DNA from: Apostichopus japonicus
Lineage: Eukaryota; Echinodermata; Holothuroidea; Aspidochirotida; Stichopodidae
Direction of reading: 5' to 3'
Length of the DNA: 60,000 nt
Assembly (NCBI RefSeq): GCF_037975245.1
Contig: NC_092580.1
Location: forward strand, 29,541,501 to 29,601,500
The translations under genes and the position numbers were made by a program. The notes below the pieces were generated by a model. The model saw only the letters and a program-made list of their open reading frames with translations. It ran no database searches and was not told the DNA's origin. This document shows positions 58,101-60,000 of this stretch, in pieces; within the stretch, counting starts at the first letter, position 1, and the number at the start of each line of letters is the position of its first letter.

Positions 58101-58718
58101 CAAAACTGAATGAACAATCACTAGTGTCATTTAGGATCAAGATAGACAAGTTTAAAGGAAGAGGGATTGTACACAGATTTGGCGTAACGTTAGACTATTA
58201 TTATATATATATAATTTTTTTATTTATTGATAATGGTATCGGCCCATATTGGGATTGAAATATCGGTTATCGGCAAAAGTTGATAGTTATAATATCAGTG
58301 CAAATACTAGTAATATAATAATTCAGACTATTGTTTCTTCAATGTAATCCAAGTGGTTGCAGGACACTATTTTAGTATATAACATCATACTGTATCCACC
58401 ATGTTAAAGAATGTAACACTATTTAGATAAAATTAAAAGGCTAAGCTTCCTTATTCAGCATGCTTCTCAGTGGGGATGTTTCTTCATATGTTGCATATTG
58501 CAGACATATTGCAGTATGTGAACTGCGATGTTAGGTTTTGTAAAACTCAGCAATGTATGAATGGAATGGATTTTGTCGCTCACCAAGGAATATTAATTTC
58601 AAGAGAAGTCAGGAATTTTTACTCTGGTCTATTTCAGCAAAAAGGGACCAGTGACTTTCCATACTCTCATATGACGCACACATTCAGGGACATCCCAATT
58701 GGCAGATATGTAATAACG
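33986..58718 (+). CDS. Gene 2: IL-17-receptor-like membrane protein (3' partial)
   Basis: Eight exons by eye: 33986-34102, 46996-47050, 49165-49368, 50242-50360, 54228-54369, 54810-54866, 56769-56941, 58638-58718, all GT-AG with phases that keep one frame. The product begins with a signal peptide (MKHELIGIILLSLLLSS) and a Cys-rich start (MPCCEYDHNQCQ). It continues through a first ectodomain with several Cys and N-glycosylation sequons (NISF, NVTS, NMSD, NFTV), a DCNQLP...C linker, and the first part of a second fibronectin-III-like domain. The last three exons match gene 1 exons a, b and c in size class, phase and residues, so the two are tandem duplicates. The membrane and cytoplasmic exons lie beyond the window, so presence of a SEFIR domain is unknown. 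The family assignment is moderate. Confidence 0.62.
36950..37270. repeat. AT-rich array, TATAACTTGCTATAGTATAA unit
   Basis: Diverged copies of an ACTTGCTATAGTATAA unit, spaced 20-60 bp. Confidence 0.7.
38130..38895 (+). repeat. Local duplicated segments
   Basis: GGTTATTTCTTGTT(A/T)TAGACTTA occurs near 38210 and 38402. TGATATAAAG(G/A)GAGAT...CTATAGG-like sequence occurs near 38300 and 38857. These appear to be partial copies of one unit of about 200 bp. Confidence 0.55.
42664..42819 (+). pseudogene. N-terminal zinc-ribbon-like ORF of the DIRS element
   Basis: Fifty-one residues with paired cysteines CINC and CPKCRCC, closed by TAG at 42817. It is probably the truncated start of the DIRS gag-like protein; the Glu/Lys-rich continuation is in another frame from about 42890. 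Confidence 0.5.
43126..43900 (+). pseudogene. DIRS reverse transcriptase C-terminus and RNase H remnant
   Basis: RT connection phrases LGWIVNEKKSQLTPTQTIHF and LGLMASLVHVVRLCRLHKRP (43180-43430) are followed in another frame by RNase H: HINILEMMAVKIALEPFNEH, IFTDNTTVVSYIN (near 43645-43752) and KLNVMADALSRG (43848-43883). At least two frameshifts and a stop separate the pieces. The RT catalytic YxDD box is absent. Confidence 0.82.
44280..45260 (+). pseudogene. DIRS tyrosine recombinase, frameshifted
   Basis: N-terminal SAM-like part: AAAAMVADARKRTTEAAHNS, LAQVAEFLLSLF. Catalytic part in several frames: VVASARRRSCLPALT with the first catalytic Arg (near 44735), LPGDIFIPEIKT, WCPVRALKWYLNKT (44943-44985), RAQDIRLVSAS (45115-45150), and FIASYLSDTL with the candidate nucleophile Tyr (near 45215). 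The usual His of the HxxR box is Gln here (RAQDIR). Stops at 44473 and 45166 and frameshifts make it inactive. Confidence 0.85.
45300..46990. other. Gene 2 intron 1, last part
   Basis: Plain AT-rich sequence with a TTATA microsatellite near 46620-46652. No coding signal. Confidence 0.45.
46996..47050 (+). CDS. Gene 2 exon 2 (phase 0 to 1)
   Basis: Acceptor ctgttgcag, donor gtgagt. It encodes FKHNEMPVCERSTELISD. Short, but both splice sites are good and the frame is kept into exon 3. Confidence 0.65.
47221..47305 (+). repeat. REP/G-run repeat, left part interrupted by the Penelope palindrome
   Basis: CAGGGGCGGCGATTTGTTTC, poly-G, TTTGCTTGGGTGCAGGCGCG. Reverse complement of 31310-31395. Related REP sequence resumes at 48215. 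Confidence 0.7.
47445..47495 (-). ncRNA. Hammerhead ribozyme, left arm of Penelope palindrome
   Basis: On the minus strand: stem I AAGTATATTG pairs fully with CAATATATTT (one G-T pair); core CTGATGA; an extra A; stem II GGTCCC/GGGACC-like; then GAAAC, a tiny stem III, and TTC as cleavage site just before stem I 3'. All conserved core bases are canonical. Penelope-like elements are known to carry such minimal ribozymes. Confidence 0.8.
47911..47961 (+). ncRNA. Hammerhead ribozyme, right arm of Penelope palindrome
   Basis: Same architecture as its inverted partner, with CTGACGA (N7 may vary) and GAAAA instead of GAAAC. Stem I AAGTATATTG/CAATATATTT and stem II are intact. Confidence 0.75.
48215..48530 (+). 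repeat. REP copy with G-run tail
   Basis: CAGGCGCGTTGCGAGCAATT, CCAAGGGAGGGGCGAAGCTT, TTTTGGCCGAAAATGCCTCC, then AAATATTGGGGGGGATATTA and its partly self-complementary tail. It is the longest REP copy in the window. Confidence 0.8.
48531..49164. other. Gene 2 intron 2, last part
   Basis: No coding signal or recognised repeat before the acceptor of exon 3. Confidence 0.4.
49165..49368 (+). CDS. Gene 2 exon 3: first ectodomain (phase 1 to 1)
   Basis: Acceptor ctttgcag, donor gtgagt. Sixty-eight residues with five Cys (AECNLLHC, SCWADEC) and the sequon NIS. Confidence 0.8.
49369..50241. other. Gene 2 intron 3
   Basis: Nothing recognised. Confidence 0.4.
50242..50360 (+). CDS. Gene 2 exon 4 (phase 1 to 0)
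   Basis: Acceptor ctccacag, donor gtaagt. It encodes GSNVTSIQFHISSQFDPF... with NVT and NMS sequons. Confidence 0.78.
50361..51840. other. Gene 2 intron 4, first part
   Basis: Nothing firm. The stretch before 51845 ends in AAAATAAAATAAAA, which may be the tail of an old LINE. Confidence 0.35.
51890..53160 (+). mobile_element. 5'-truncated LINE (non-LTR retrotransposon)
   Basis: It begins inside the RT domain and ends with a 3' tail containing ACAGAAACAGAAAGAG. TGTAA flanks it on both sides (near 51889 and 53161), consistent with a short target duplication. It is inserted in the Penelope tail. Confidence 0.75.
51963..53075 (+). pseudogene. LINE reverse transcriptase, one stop
   Basis: RT motifs in order: ILDFSKEFDVVSHRKLL with the first catalytic Asp, SGVPQGTCLCPVLFL, a TAA stop near 52239, INDITYHI, then LFADDALLYR carrying the catalytic ADD pair (near 52285). 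The thumb and C-terminal part follow: WDMKFNPSKCFMM, YLGILFSDNLSFSTHID, RNLRSCPPELRELAYMSMF, IEKIQRKAARFVTRDF, then WNTLSLAVKVSPSLEVFKTR to the stop at 53073. The 5' end, including any endonuclease, is absent. The motifs suit the Jockey/CR1 superfamily. A frame break also precedes 51963 (HLENHAILTDLQH reads in another frame). Confidence 0.87.
53173..53219 (-). ncRNA. Degenerate hammerhead in Penelope tail
   Basis: Minus strand: TTGAAGA core (C3 changed to T), stem GATCC/GGATT, GAAAC, ATC, and stem I GCCT/AGGC. Probably inactive. Confidence 0.55.
53518..53709 (-). pseudogene. Penelope-like element, C-terminal GIY-YIG-region fragment
   Basis: Minus-strand residues TPVGEHFNLPNHTINDMSLQ, then SRERLWMQRLSTIQTHGLNI and a stop. 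This is the conserved C-terminal end of Penelope-like elements, downstream of the GIY-YIG endonuclease core; the core and the RT are absent. It is a truncated element fragment, intact only over this stretch. Confidence 0.8.
54228..54369 (+). CDS. Gene 2 exon 5: end of first fibronectin-III-like domain (phase 0 to 1)
   Basis: Acceptor tttcacag, donor gtaaga. LPGVTYTVSAYSPGSTDNF is a typical late strand of such domains. The counterpart in gene 1 would lie left of the window. Confidence 0.78.
54810..54866 (+). CDS. Gene 2 exon 6: DC...LP...C linker (phase 1 to 1)
   Basis: Acceptor cttttctag, donor gtaagt. It encodes (D)CNQLPLALSSVNYHCKLD, the counterpart of gene 1 exon a at 5077-5127. Confidence 0.7.
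54867..55014. other. Gene 2 intron 6, part before the SINE
   Basis: Nothing recognised. Confidence 0.4.
55015..55393 (-). mobile_element. tRNA-derived SINE, minus strand
   Basis: On the minus strand: A box TGGTCAAGTGG (55372-55382), B box GGTTCGAGTCC (55328-55338), then a body with CTCAGGCAAGGCGCTTTGCC and an AT-rich tail near 55015. The pol III boxes are well kept. It lies in gene 2 intron 6, antisense to the gene. Confidence 0.85.
55394..56768. other. Gene 2 intron 6, part after the SINE
   Basis: A poly-G run near 55808 and a poly-C run near 56607; otherwise nothing recognised. Confidence 0.4.
56769..56941 (+). CDS. Gene 2 exon 7: second fibronectin-III-like domain, first half (phase 1 to 0)
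   Basis: Acceptor tttcacag, donor gtaagc. It includes NGVVHVSFSVNSNSKWYPGY, aligned with gene 1 exon b. Confidence 0.8.
56942..58637. other. Gene 2 intron 7
   Basis: AT-rich, TA run near 58203; no coding signal. Confidence 0.4.
58638..58718 (+). CDS. Gene 2 exon 8: second domain, late strand (phase 0 to 0)
   Basis: Acceptor ctatttcag, donor gtaagg. TFRDIPIGRYVIT aligns with TYTNVTAGVYYFL in gene 1 exon c. It is the last exon of gene 2 found in the window. Confidence 0.78.
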
Positions 58719-58950
58719 GTAAGGCATACGTGACAGGTGTTGTCCAACCCTTTTTTTAAATTTCTTTACATGATGGTTGAGTCTATTTTACTAATGAAAC
58801 GGGACACCGCTGGAGTGCAAACTATATATTTGCAGCTCTTCTGGCTTACTTGTCTCTACATAACCTTTGCTTTTAATGTGATATTCCAGTGGGGGAGACA
58901 TTGGTGAAGGTAAGTCCCAGCTGGTTATCTTGTCCATGAGAGCTTCATAC

Positions 58951-59910
58951 TAGATCTCGAGCAGGTGGTCTGATCCGTGTCTGATTTAGTATTCCCAGAT
59001 CTCGAGCAGGTGGTCTGATCTGTGTCTGATTTAGTATTCCCAGATCTCGAGCAGGTGGTCTGGTCCGTGTCTGATTTAGTATTCCCATATCTCGAGCAGG
59101 TTGTCTGATCCGTGTCTGATTTAGTATTCCCAGATCTCGAACAGGGGATCCTTGTCTGATTTAGTATTCCCAGATCTCCAGCAGGTGGTCTGATCCGTGT
59201 CTGATTTAGTATTCCCATATCTCAAGCAGGTGGTCTGATCCGTGTCTGATTAATATTCCCAGATCTCCAGCAGGTGGTCTGATCCTTGTCTGATTTAGTA
59301 TTCCCAGATCTCCAGCAGGTGGTCTGATCCGTGTCTGATTTAGTATTCCCAGATCTCGGGCAGGTGGTCTGATCCTTGTCTGATTTAGTATTCCCAGATC
59401 TCCAGCAGGTGGTCTGATCGTGTCTGATTTAGTATTCCCAGATCTCGGGCAGTGTCTGATTTAGTATTCCCAGATCTCGAGCAGGTGGTCTGATTCGTGT
59501 CTGATTAAGTATTCCCAGATCTCGAGCAGGTGGTCTGATCCGTGTCTGATTTAGTATTCCCAGATCTCCAGCAGGTGGTCTGGTCCGTGTCTGATGTAGT
59601 TTTCTCAGATCTCGAGCAGGTGGTCTGATCCGTGTCTGATTTAGTATTCCCAGATCTCGAGCAGGTGGTCTGATCTGTGTCTGATTTAGTATTCCCAGAT
59701 CTCGGGCAGGTGGTCTGATCCGTGTCTGATTTAGTATTCCCAGATCTCGAGCAGGTGGTCTGATCCGTGTCTGATTTAATATTCCCAGATCTCGAGCTGG
59801 TGGTCTGATCCGTGTCTGATTTAATATTCCCAGATCTCGAGCTGGTCTGGTCTGTGTCTGATCTAGTTTTCCCAGATCTCGAGCGGGTGTCTGAGTATTC
59901 CCATCTCCAG
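58951..59910 (-). repeat. 45-bp minisatellite, about 21 units
   Basis: Unit (plus strand) CCCAGATCTCGAGCAGGTGG followed by TCTGATCCGTGTCTGATTTAGTATT. Most units are exactly 45 bp, so minus-strand frames stay open across many units and produce 15-residue repeat peptides (for example GNTKSDTDQTTCSRS) that are not evidence of a gene. It lies in the intron after gene 2 exon 8. Confidence 0.95.
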
Positions 59911-60000
59911 TTATTTCTGGAACCCTTAGCTCGACCCACAACTTTCCATTCACAAACCCAAAATTAATCATTCATTTCATTTAGGTCACGGATTGAAGGG

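Noticed and set aside
58891-58910. Possible next exon of gene 2 (ttccag to gtaagt)
   Set aside because: In the required phase 0 it hits TGA after five codons.
58951-59910. CRISPR-like array
   Set aside because: Units are contiguous with no unique spacers, and the context is animal.
58925-59971. Long minus-strand open frames with 15-residue repeat peptides
   Set aside because: They exist only because the minisatellite unit is 45 bp with no stop in those frames; several frames are open at once and no splice or start context supports a gene.

Overview
This is an AT-rich, intron-rich animal genomic window packed with transposable elements. Multi-exon genes with GT-AG introns, tRNA-derived SINEs, DIRS and Penelope-like retroelements, and a Ty3/gypsy element of the Gmr1 type (integrase placed before reverse transcriptase, a group described from deuterostomes) point to a marine invertebrate deuterostome. 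An echinoderm, perhaps a sea cucumber, is my best guess, but the sequence alone does not fix the species.

Host genes: two plus-strand tandem paralogs. Gene 1 (exons 5077 to 13264, 5' end outside the window) and gene 2 (exons 33986 to 58718, 3' end outside) share exon order, intron phases and residue patterns. I read both as interleukin-17-receptor-like membrane proteins: N-terminal signal peptide (seen in gene 2), two fibronectin-III-like ectodomain parts, then in gene 1 one transmembrane helix, a cysteine-rich juxtamembrane stretch and a tail of about 170 residues in one exon. Gene 1 shows no SEFIR signalling domain between membrane and tail, so it may be a decoy or a receptor with a different signalling mode.

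Layout: 1-4642, antisense Ty3/gypsy element (gag, -1 shifted pol, tRNA-Leu primer site, LTR) in a gene 1 intron. 5077-13264, gene 1, with a tRNA-SINE carrying a hammerhead-like motif, a MITE-like inverted-repeat element and several tandem arrays in its introns. 13265-25440, no host gene: minisatellites, G-run repeats, a hAT transposase relic, a Penelope tail and an antisense LINE. 25556-31287, a complete but decayed Gmr1-like element with both LTRs, inserted in a repeat. 31288-33960, G-run repeats. 33967-60000, gene 2; its introns hold a decayed DIRS element (about 42660-45300), an inverted pair of Penelope 3' ends with two hammerhead ribozymes (47340-48030), a LINE nested in a second Penelope element (51840-53740), a SINE (55015-55393) and a 45-bp minisatellite (58951-59910).

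Almost all non-host coding sequence is retroelement and mostly broken. The most unusual items are the SEFIR-less receptor beside its paralog, the paired hammerheads in a Penelope palindrome, and the SINE with an internal hammerhead-like motif.
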